A stretch of 64,000 nucleotides of DNA. Origin: Lentisphaerae bacterium ADurb.Bin242 (GTDB taxonomy: Bacteria > Verrucomicrobiota > Lentisphaeria > Victivallales > UBA1829). Made by a program: the position numbers and the translations under genes. The notes beneath the pieces were generated by a model, which saw only the letters and a program-made list of their open reading frames with translations, was not told the DNA's origin and made no database searches. Positions 33,163 through 40,861 of the stretch are shown here, piece after piece (position 1 is the stretch's first letter; each line of letters opens with the position of its first letter). Where the stretch lies: the NCBI GenBank assembly GCA_002069785.1, contig MWCA01000016.1, forward strand, positions 1-64,000, given 5' to 3'.

Positions 33163-36090
33163 ATGAAAAAAATGTTCGTTTCTTTTATGGCCGCTTGGGC
33201 TGTCTTCACCGTCTTCGCGGCGGAAAACGTGATCTACGACTTCAAGCCGGATTTTGCCAAATTACCGGACAAAGAACAATCTAAGGAGGTCTTTGTCGAG
33301 AAGGCACCCGCATTCCGCCTCGATAGTGCAAATGTTCCAGGCAAAGGACCATGGGCGAATCATGTTGGACGGAGTTTCTATCTTTTCAATAAGCAGGCTC
33401 AAACCCAGCGCGGCAAAGTAATCACCGCGATGATGAAAGTACGCCGGCTTTCCGGTACGGTTCCTTTCAAGGCTGGCATCCGGGTCTTCGATCAAAACGG
33501 AAAGGTAATCGGCAATCGCAACCTCGAAGTTTCGCCTGCAGCGGATGGCAAGTGGTATGATGCCATAATTTCATGTCTGATTCCAGATCAGGACGGCATT
33601 TCCAATATCAATATTTCAATCGGTTTTTTCCATTCCGGAACCGTTCCGAACGTTTTTGTCATTGACAATCTAAAATTTGTTACAGGCGGCACGGATTCTG
33701 GACTGAAAGCCATTCCCGCCGACAGTCTCGGCTGGGCTCAGGCAAAGAACCGGGAGAAGCTTGCGCTTGTTTCCGGCGGACAGCCTCTCTTTTCCATTGT
33801 CGTTGCAGAGAAACCGGACCCAATTGCGTTCTATGCGGCAAAGGAGTTGCAGGAACATATCCGGCTGGCAACCGGAAAAATGATCGAAATCCGGCGCGGC
33901 GGCGAGGTCAAAAGTCCCGCCATTTGGATTGGTGATACCGTGCTGAGCCGTAAATACGGCGTCAATCCCGCTCTGATGGGGCCGGACAGTTGGTGCGTTG
34001 TCCGGGTTGGAAACGACATTATCATTTCGGGTGGTGACGCTCCGCATGTGAGTGAAAAAGCAATATTATCCCGCAGCAATGTTCCGCTCGGGACCTTGTT
34101 CGCAACCTACGAATTTCTTGAATGTATCTTCGATATCCGCTGGTTCTGGCCGGGTTCTTTCGGGACCGTCGTTCCGAAGGCGGAAAATATTTCCATCGGT
34201 CGACTCTTTGAGACCGGAACCCCAGCCTATACCTGCCGTTCCCACTTTTATGAACTTACTCTTGACAAGGACATCCCGAGGGACGAGCTTTACAAGTGGC
34301 ATCGACGAATCCGTTCCGGCGGCTCCGACGATTCTCCGATCGGCATGCACAGCTTCCGTGACTGGCATTTGAAATATGCCGATAAACCTTATCTTTTTGC
34401 ACTTCAGGGCGACGGAAAACGCAAGGTCAACAACGAAAGCGGCGTGCATCTCTGCCTGACGAATCCGGAAGTAGTCGAACGTTCCGCACAAGATGTAATC
34501 GACTACTTCAAAAAGTTTCCGAACACCAAATTCCAACCGGTTATGCCAGGCGACAGCAACGAACTCTATTTCTGTTGCTGCGAAAATTGCCGCAAGACTG
34601 TAACTCCGGAAAGGGGGCGCGACGGACTTCACTCCAATGCGGTATGGGCTTACGTCAACGCGGTAGCCGCCAAAGTTGCTCAGGCGTGTCCGGGTAAATT
34701 CATCAAGTGCTGCGCCTATGCCGATTATCGGAGACCACCCGATTTCCCGCTGATGCCGAATATTGCCGTCACGCTTTGCATCGGTCCGGTTCCACAGGGA
34801 AGTCTCCTTTGCAAGACGGAATGGCACAAGGTCATCGACGAATGGCGTGTCACCGGAGCAACGCTTTACATATGGGAATACTGGTGTAGTTCACGGTACA
34901 AGAGGGGGACATGGGGCGCACCGGCACTCTTTGCCCGTCAACTCAAGGAGCTCTACATGCTTGACCGCGGTCTGGTGCGGGGACGGGCAATCGAACTTGC
35001 CGACATCGACTTTGATGGAAACGATTTGAGGAGCTGGAGCGATTGGATTCTTGATATGCCGGCCCTCTACATTGCGGGTAAACTGATGTGGAATCCTTCG
35101 CTTGACGTGGAAGATGAACTTCAGCGCTATTACCACGACTTTTTTGGTCCTGCCGAAAATCAGATGCGCGAGTTTCATGACATTCTGGAAGAGGCATGGC
35201 TTCACTCGTTCTGGCAGGGTGAGGACAAAGTCCTTGTGTGGGATCATGAAACGATCTGGAAAAAGACTTATCCGCCGGAAATGATCGACCGCCTTATAAA
35301 GTTGCTCCGCGATGCCGTCCGTAAGACCGAAGGTCGGGAACCCTATGCATGGCGCACAAAAAAGATGCTGGAATATTATTCGCATGTCGAACGCAACAGC
35401 CTTCTTTATCGCGGTGCGGGAAAGAAGCCCCAGCGGAACACCGAAATCGAACTGCCAAAAAGTTCCACCCCTGCAATAATCGACGGAAAAATTGCTCGCG
35501 ATGAATGGATTGATGCTGTACGGCTGTCAGATTTTGTAGACAGCCTCGGAGTTGCAAAGATCGAATCGAAGACGGAATTCTTTCTCAAACAGAACGGCAT
35601 AATGCTTTATATTGCCGCAATATCCCCTTCTCCTGCCGCGCACAAGATACTCAATTTCGCCAATCCGGCATGGGGAGCGCGGGACGCACTGCTTTGGAAC
35701 GTTGAAAGCGTGGAACTTCTTTTTGCTGGAAAAGATGGAGAACGCCGCCAGTTCATCGTTGCACCTGACAATAAAATTTTCGATGCGCGCTGGCTGCTGC
35801 AAAAGGGACAGCCGGACATCAACGATGCCGCAAAATGGAATCCGGACGGCGTAAAATTCGCCACCTCCCGGAATGGGAATAACTGGGAAATGGAGATTGC
35901 TATTCCTTTGGATGTCCTGAATTTTTGCACGCTGAACGGCAAACAGCAGATTCACGCCAATTTTGCCCGCAATCATTACTACAAAACAGATCCCAATGCA
36001 GGCGGATTCAAATGGGAACAGTCTCTCTGGCTTTCTACTGGCGGCGGTTTTGATAAAGTGGAACGCTATGGAACACTTACGCTGAAGTAA
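33163..36090 (+). CDS. Secreted DUF4838 protein with N- and C-terminal carbohydrate-binding-like domains, 975 aa
   Basis: The signal peptide MKKMFVSFMAAWAVFTVFAA is followed by a beta-sandwich (25-175), a GH20/GH67-like alpha/beta domain (210-335) ending in GTLFATYEFLECIFDIRWFWPG, the DUF4838 core (340-700) with a CCENC cysteine cluster near 467-471, and a C-terminal CBM9-like domain (about 760-975; IDGKIARDEWIDA, WEMEIAIPLDVLNF). It is likely exported and active on a glycan, but no reaction is established for DUF4838. It is the largest of three DUF4838 proteins in the window and follows the hairpin element closely. Confidence 0.85.
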   Translation: MKKMFVSFMAAWAVFTVFAAENVIYDFKPDFAKLPDKEQSKEVFVEKAPAFRLDSANVPGKGPWANHVGRSFYLFNKQAQTQRGKVITAMMKVRRLSGTVPFKAGIRVFDQNGKVIGNRNLEVSPAADGKWYDAIISCLIPDQDGISNINISIGFFHSGTVPNVFVIDNLKFVTGGTDSGLKAIPADSLGWAQAKNREKLALVSGGQPLFSIVVAEKPDPIAFYAAKELQEHIRLATGKMIEIRRGGEVKSPAIWIGDTVLSRKYGVNPALMGPDSWCVVRVGNDIIISGGDAPHVSEKAILSRSNVPLGTLFATYEFLECIFDIRWFWPGSFGTVVPKAENISIGRLFETGTPAYTCRSHFYELTLDKDIPRDELYKWHRRIRSGGSDDSPIGMHSFRDWHLKYADKPYLFALQGDGKRKVNNESGVHLCLTNPEVVERSAQDVIDYFKKFPNTKFQPVMPGDSNELYFCCCENCRKTVTPERGRDGLHSNAVWAYVNAVAAKVAQACPGKFIKCCAYADYRRPPDFPLMPNIAVTLCIGPVPQGSLLCKTEWHKVIDEWRVTGATLYIWEYWCSSRYKRGTWGAPALFARQLKELYMLDRGLVRGRAIELADIDFDGNDLRSWSDWILDMPALYIAGKLMWNPSLDVEDELQRYYHDFFGPAENQMREFHDILEEAWLHSFWQGEDKVLVWDHETIWKKTYPPEMIDRLIKLLRDAVRKTEGREPYAWRTKKMLEYYSHVERNSLLYRGAGKKPQRNTEIELPKSSTPAIIDGKIARDEWIDAVRLSDFVDSLGVAKIESKTEFFLKQNGIMLYIAAISPSPAAHKILNFANPAWGARDALLWNVESVELLFAGKDGERRQFIVAPDNKIFDARWLLQKGQPDINDAAKWNPDGVKFATSRNGNNWEMEIAIPLDVLNFCTLNGKQQIHANFARNHYYKTDPNAGGFKWEQSLWLSTGGGFDKVERYGTLTLK

Positions 36091-36179
36091 CAGGAACAGA
36101 CGGCAATTCAAAAATCTTTTCACACACCGCGGGTATCCTGCCCTCTGCATGGACGGATATTCCTTGAACGGGGAAACGT

Positions 36180-36266
36180 TGCCATTCATGGCAACGATAT
36201 ATCAATCAACACGATGCAGTTAAATTATGAAACTTCCAGTTTCTTCGGGCGGCCGGGGCGAATCGC
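36180..36266 (+). repeat. 87-bp direct repeat, left copy
   Basis: It matches 48482-48568 at 80 of 87 positions with no gaps. It begins with the palindromic core TGCCATTCATGGCA and contains ATATATCAATCAACA and TTAAATTATGAAACTT. In this copy the core sits in a perfect 9-bp inverted repeat CGTTGCCAT-TC-ATGGCAACG (36177-36196). Both copies contain a short frame beginning MQLNYET, probably a relic of a shared coding sequence. Confidence 0.9.
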
Positions 36267-36327
36267 CAATCCTAAAACGCTTCCCTCCTCTTCTCTTGAA
36301 TTCCCCAGCAGTTTCACTGACGCAACA

Positions 36328-36449
36328 GGTGCAACCGCCAAAAGTCCGAATTACGGAAAATTATTCTTTTTCAAGGAAGGTTGTTGAGTTCAAAAGACTG
36401 ACTTTCCACCTTTGGTTTTTCCATGTTGCCGACTTTTGGCGGTTGCACC
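36328..36449. mobile_element. 122-bp MITE-like element with 19-bp terminal inverted repeats
   Basis: GGTGCAACCGCCAAAAGTC at 36328-36346 is the exact reverse complement of 36431-36449. The 84 bases between contain no gene. Perfect 19-bp termini and the short length fit a miniature inverted-repeat element derived from a DDE transposon. No exact target-site duplication is seen (GCAACA on the left, GCAATA on the right). The stretch 36091-36580 otherwise holds only the 87-bp repeat and the LacI promoter. Confidence 0.6.
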
Positions 36450-36496
36450 GCAATACCATTTCCGGAAAAAATTTCATTTTTTTTCTTGCGCCGCCC

Positions 36497-36524
36497 TTGA
36501 CATCCCCGAAAAAAAGATTATAAT
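36497..36524 (+). promoter_or_regulatory. Consensus sigma-70 promoter of the second LacI gene
   Basis: TTGACA (36497-36502) and TATAAT (36519-36524) are both perfect consensus hexamers with a 16-base spacer. Confidence 0.85.
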
Positions 36525-36530
36525 AAGTCT

Positions 36531-36546
36531 ATGGGAACGATCCCAT
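36531..36546. promoter_or_regulatory. LacI-type operator at the transcription start
   Basis: ATGGGAACGATCCCAT is an inverted repeat with 6-bp perfect arms and a central CG, the classic LacI-family operator form. It begins seven bases after the -10 element and so overlaps the transcription start, indicating autorepression by the regulator encoded 35 bases downstream. Confidence 0.8.
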
Positions 36547-36580
36547 GGTTTGATGAAATGGCAGAAAGAGGAGGCCGGCA

Positions 36581-37591
36581 ATGGGAATTACAATACTCGA
36601 AATAGCTAAAAAAACCGGATATTCCAAGTCCACAGTACATCGCGCCCTGACTTCCTCTTCACGCATCGATGAAAAAAAACGCAGGGAAGTCCTGCGAATC
36701 GCAGACAAATATAAATACGAACCCAATTTGCAGGCGCGATGCCTCTGCGGAGCTAAAACGAAAATATTGGGGATTCTCATCCCGGATGTCGGAAATCCGT
36801 TTTACTCAAAAGCTCTGAAAGGCATAGATGAAATCGCAGAAGACAAAGGATACCATGTTCTAATGTTCACGTCCCACCTGAGCTGGAAACGAGAAGAACG
36901 CATTGTCCATAAGCTCCAGAATTACGGAGTGGAAGGCCTGCTGATAAGTTCAATGGAAGGCGGGATTGAACTGGTCCGGGCATTGAAAAACACAGGGATA
37001 CCGTATGTAGGTTTTCACCAGACCGATATCAGCGACATCAGTTTCGTTCACAGCGGGGCGGAAATCGGGGCGTTCAAGATGACAGAATACCTCATAAGCC
37101 TCGGGCACCGGCGGATAGGACATGTTACAATAGACCAGCCTTCAGACCTGGGAATTTACCGGAAAGCCGAAGGTTATAAACGGGCCCTCGTGAAAAACGG
37201 CATAGAGTTCGATGAAAAACTCATCATCAGCAGGTCGAAACATTACGGTTTCAACAACGGTTACGAAGCCACGAGGGAACTGCTCCGGCTGGAGAATCCG
37301 CCGACCGCCATTTTCGCTCTCTGCGACAGGATTGCCGTCGGGACGGCAAGAGCAATAAAAGACAGCGGGCTGAAAATTCCCGAAGACATATCGCTGGCCG
37401 GATACGACAACGAGCCATTTTCCGAAGTGATAGACCCGCCGCTTACGACCGTGTCCTCTTCCGCGTATGAAATAGGCAAGGCGGCGGCGGAACTCCTGAT
37501 AGGCAATATCGAAAATTCAATAGATGAGAAAAGACAGATTGTAATCGACCCCGTTCTTGTGGTGCGGGATTCCTGCCGGAAGATCAAATAA
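36581..37591 (+). CDS. LacI-family transcriptional regulator, 336 aa
   Basis: The helix-turn-helix and hinge occupy residues 2-55 (ILEIAKKTGYSKSTVHRAL, RREVLRIADKYKYEPN). The sugar-sensing domain spans 60-330 with typical blocks GILIPDVGNPFYS, VEGLLISS, GHRRIGHVT, PPTAIFALCD and SLAGYDNEPFSEVIDPPLTTV. AGAGGAGG precedes the ATG. It is followed 31 bases later by a pseudopilin gene and then a DUF4838 gene, and most likely regulates these as one transcript. Base composition from here to about 43.8 kb is visibly more AT-rich than the flanks. Confidence 0.95.
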   Translation: MGITILEIAKKTGYSKSTVHRALTSSSRIDEKKRREVLRIADKYKYEPNLQARCLCGAKTKILGILIPDVGNPFYSKALKGIDEIAEDKGYHVLMFTSHLSWKREERIVHKLQNYGVEGLLISSMEGGIELVRALKNTGIPYVGFHQTDISDISFVHSGAEIGAFKMTEYLISLGHRRIGHVTIDQPSDLGIYRKAEGYKRALVKNGIEFDEKLIISRSKHYGFNNGYEATRELLRLENPPTAIFALCDRIAVGTARAIKDSGLKIPEDISLAGYDNEPFSEVIDPPLTTVSSSAYEIGKAAAELLIGNIENSIDEKRQIVIDPVLVVRDSCRKIK

Positions 37592-37622
37592 TGTTTCAGG
37601 AACAAGCGAAAAGGAGCAAAAT

Positions 37623-38309
37623 ATGAAAAGGAAAAATGGATTTACTCTTGTAGAACTCCTCATTGTGATAGCGATCATATGCATATTAGCCGGACTTCTC
37701 CTCCCGGCGCTTTCAACGGCAAAAAACACCGCTAAACGGATTAAATGTATTGGAAACCAGAAACAGTTAGGCATTGCACTTAATGCGTATGCAGGTGGTT
37801 ACAATGATTATTTGGCTTATCAACCCCAGGGATCAAATATATACTGGTTTGTTTTACTTTGGGAAATGCATCGGAGTGCTTGGTTGTATAACTGCCCTTC
37901 TGATATTATCAAATCATATAAAATGACATCTATTGGAGGCTCCGGAAGTTTTCCGGTGCGCATTCCAGGTGGATTGCCGGAAGGATTATCTTATTTGGCT
38001 AATCAAGACTTGGCATCATATCCTGATGTTACCTATTATAGAAAAATCACTTACTTCGGTTTTCCTTCTAAAACAATGTTTTTGAGTGACGGCTCAAGAC
38101 ATTTTGCGTTGGGGATGGCATATGCCATTGGAACACGTGATATTTCAATAGACGCAACAGATAGCGGGTCTCGTTATAATGCCCGGCATAGAAATACGAT
38201 TAATTCCCTGTTTATAGACGGACATGCAAGTAATTTTATTGCGAGTAATTTTCCCCGGTCATCGTTTCCATCTGAAAGAGAGGCGAATATTTTTTGGAGA
38301 GGAAAATGA
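37623..38309 (+). CDS. Pseudopilin-like protein (prepilin N-terminus, H-x9-DG), 228 aa
   Basis: MKRKNGFTLVELLIVIAIIC is the canonical prepilin leader with Gly at -1, Phe at +1 and Glu at +5, unlike the other two pseudopilins of this window. AAGGAG stands seven bases before the ATG. The C-terminal part has HRNTINSLFIDGH, the H-x9-DG motif. It lies 31 bases after the LacI gene and upstream of a broken esterase and a DUF4838 gene. Confidence 0.9.
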   Translation: MKRKNGFTLVELLIVIAIICILAGLLLPALSTAKNTAKRIKCIGNQKQLGIALNAYAGGYNDYLAYQPQGSNIYWFVLLWEMHRSAWLYNCPSDIIKSYKMTSIGGSGSFPVRIPGGLPEGLSYLANQDLASYPDVTYYRKITYFGFPSKTMFLSDGSRHFALGMAYAIGTRDISIDATDSGSRYNARHRNTINSLFIDGHASNFIASNFPRSSFPSEREANIFWRGK

Positions 38310-38370
38310 AGCCAGAAAAATAACCGAAATATTACAGGCAATGTCTCGAGAATTTTATTGAAACAACATA

Positions 38371-38724
38371 TAGAATGTGTATAGTGGTCCGCTTTTTAAA
38401 AACGCAAAAATCGAAGGTAATAAAATCAGGATATCCTTTGACCATATAGGCAGTGGCCTTACAGCCGGGAGAAAAGATAATATTTTGTCATTTAAAGCAA
38501 CTCCGGGTGAAAAACTCAAGTGGTTTGCTGTAGCCGGTATCGATAAAAAGTGGTATTGGGCTGATGCGATTATAGATGGTGAAACAGTGCTTGTCTCAAG
38601 CATTAAAGTCCAAGAGCCTATTGCGGTAAGATATGCGTTCACCATGAACCCTAATGGGGCTAATCTTTACAACAAAGACGGTTTCCCTGCTTCACCGTTC
38701 CGGACTGATAACTGGTCAAAATGA
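38371..38724 (+). pseudogene. Sialate O-acetylesterase, C-terminal fragment
   Basis: About 115 residues starting at YSGPLFKNAKIEGNKIRISF and ending NLYNKDGFPASPFRTD match the C-terminus of sialate 9-O-acetylesterases of the SGNH type. The nucleophile and the N-terminal three quarters are missing, and a TAG stops the frame just upstream at 38371. No ribosome site precedes the GTG at 38377. It is best read as the remains of an esterase gene that once stood between the pseudopilin and the DUF4838 gene. Confidence 0.8.
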
Positions 38725-38785
38725 AAGGAACAAATCGTGGAGAGTAAATGCGGCAAACGAAATTAAAAACTAAAGATATTGGAGT

Positions 38786-38806
38786 AATCTTAAGTTTTTT
38801 AAGATT
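38786..38806. other. AT-rich perfect hairpin upstream of the third DUF4838 gene
   Basis: AATCTTAA (38786-38793), loop GTTTT and TTAAGATT (38799-38806). It could be a regulator site or a weak terminator after the esterase remnant; no T run follows. Confidence 0.4.
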
Positions 38807-38854
38807 TAAAATCAAGTCGCTTTATCATCATTAATTTAAAAGAAAGGCAAGGAA

Positions 38855-40861
38855 ATGAAGAAGGGATTTTTATCTTCTGTAGCGTTATTTACGTTGGGAA
38901 ACTTAATAATGATACAAGAAATTCATGCTGATTCGGATTTGATAGTTAGATCTGATAAAAAATTTCTAATTACGTACCCGGATACTCCATTGCCAGTGGA
39001 AAAAACCGCGGCGGAAGAACTCGCGAAATATATCAGTCTCTCCGCAGGTGCTGAAGCAGAAATAATCCAGGAAGCCAAGCTTGAGAAAAAAGATGCTGCC
39101 GATGCCTATATAGGACACTGCAATTACACGAAAGGACAGGACTTTTACATCAAAAAATTCAAGCAGGAAGAATTCAATATTGCTGTAAAAAACGGCAAGC
39201 TTTTTATATACGGCGATGATGAGAAAGGAGACCCCTTCTCCCGAAATACCAGAACGGGAACACTTTTCGGGGTTTATGATTTTTTGGGGAACGAGCTTGG
39301 CATCACATGGATTTGGCCCGGAAAAAGTGGAGAAGATATTCCTTTTCATAAAAATTTAACCATTAAACCTTTTTTTAGATTAGACAGTCCCAAGTGCATA
39401 ATTCGGTCTATGACTTTTATGGACAATAAATATGAAGTTGATGCATACAAAAAAGAATTACCTTACTGGACAAAACGTCTAAAGTTAAGCTGGATTCCAA
39501 AGGCATGGTTTGGACACAGTTGGTACTACTATGTTATGAAAACCGGCATGGATAAAAAGCATCCAGAATGGTTAGCTATGTGGGGAGGGAAAAGAACATT
39601 GCCGCATTGCTGTACTTCGAATAAAGAATTTCGTGATTATATAGTTGACCAGTGTATTAACCATCCTAAAAACAAGGGGTTCTCCATTGTTTCAGTTACA
39701 CCATCTGACGGATATGGTTTTTGCGAATGTGAGGAATGCCGTGCACTTGATCCAGAAAAAACAGATTACAAAGAAAGTATTCCCAATTTATCAAATAGGC
39801 ATTGGGATTATGCTAATTATATAGCAAGGGAAGTTAAAAAGAAAAATCCGGAATTGAACATAGGGATGGCGGCATATACAGCATATAAAAACCCGCCGAC
39901 AAACATAGAAAAGTTTGAAGACAATATCTATATATCATTCACTTTCAGCACGGGCTATTTTGTAAAGCCTGAAATGAAAGAGGATACTTATAAGAGGATT
40001 GACGGGTGGAAAAGCAAGGGCGTGAAAATCGTTGGCCGCGAATATTGGGGTATGCACTATTGGATGGATTTGCCGTATATATTCGTTAAACAAATAAAAG
40101 CTTCAATGCCTTATCTTTATAAACAAGGTTTATTTGGAATGTATGGCGAAGCATCCAAAAATTTTGCGACACAAGGACCTAATTATTATCTTGTCGCGCA
40201 CATGATGTGGAATCCTGACGCAGATGCCGAAAAAATCATGGCGCGTTATTATAAAGCATTCGGGCCCGCGTCCGAAAATATAAAAAATTATTATGACACT
40301 TGGGAAAACGCGATTATTGAAAACCAGGATGAGATTGAGAGTTTCAGTTATCTCGACCTGGTTAATTCATGGCCGGAAATTTTTCCTGAAAAAACTATTG
40401 CGTCAGCAGGAGAACACCTGAAGAAAGCGCAGGACGCCGTAAAGGGCAATGCCGTTTACGAAGAACGCGTAAAATGTATTGCCATCGGTTATGAATATAC
40501 AAAAATCATGGTCGAACTTCTTGGAATTTACAGGAAACTGGGACGCGCCGGAGTGCCGCTCTGGTGTTTTGGCTATCAAGGCGCCCTGGCTGAATTTAAT
40601 TATCGAAAATTGCCGGAAATTCCAGAAGCGTGGAAATCATTTTGGGAAAAACATCCAGATGTGCCATTGGATAAAACCGAAAAACTCAAACTTCTGAAAA
40701 GAGCATTGGAACTGGGCAATGCCAGGGAGAAAATTATCTACGGACATGAAAACCTGCCGATAATATCAAAGGGAATGTACGAACGCACAATAAAAACGGG
40801 TATCAGGCCATGGCACAAGACAATTAAGGAAGAATTGGCAAAGGAAGGTATCAAAGAATGA
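38855..40861 (+). CDS. Secreted DUF4838 protein, 668 aa
   Basis: A signal peptide-like N-terminus (MKKGFLSSVALFTLGNLIM, cleavage near IHADS) precedes an alpha/beta domain (residues 25-170) closing with GTLFGVYDFLGNELGITWIWPG, then the DUF4838 core to about 500 with the FCECEECRAL cysteine pair near 289-298, and a helical C-terminal region. There is no CBM9-like domain. Codon use is more AT-rich than in the other two DUF4838 genes. Its stop overlaps the next ATG (ATGA), so it is translationally coupled to the 969-residue lipoprotein. Confidence 0.85.
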   Translation: MKKGFLSSVALFTLGNLIMIQEIHADSDLIVRSDKKFLITYPDTPLPVEKTAAEELAKYISLSAGAEAEIIQEAKLEKKDAADAYIGHCNYTKGQDFYIKKFKQEEFNIAVKNGKLFIYGDDEKGDPFSRNTRTGTLFGVYDFLGNELGITWIWPGKSGEDIPFHKNLTIKPFFRLDSPKCIIRSMTFMDNKYEVDAYKKELPYWTKRLKLSWIPKAWFGHSWYYYVMKTGMDKKHPEWLAMWGGKRTLPHCCTSNKEFRDYIVDQCINHPKNKGFSIVSVTPSDGYGFCECEECRALDPEKTDYKESIPNLSNRHWDYANYIAREVKKKNPELNIGMAAYTAYKNPPTNIEKFEDNIYISFTFSTGYFVKPEMKEDTYKRIDGWKSKGVKIVGREYWGMHYWMDLPYIFVKQIKASMPYLYKQGLFGMYGEASKNFATQGPNYYLVAHMMWNPDADAEKIMARYYKAFGPASENIKNYYDTWENAIIENQDEIESFSYLDLVNSWPEIFPEKTIASAGEHLKKAQDAVKGNAVYEERVKCIAIGYEYTKIMVELLGIYRKLGRAGVPLWCFGYQGALAEFNYRKLPEIPEAWKSFWEKHPDVPLDKTEKLKLLKRALELGNAREKIIYGHENLPIISKGMYERTIKTGIRPWHKTIKEELAKEGIKE

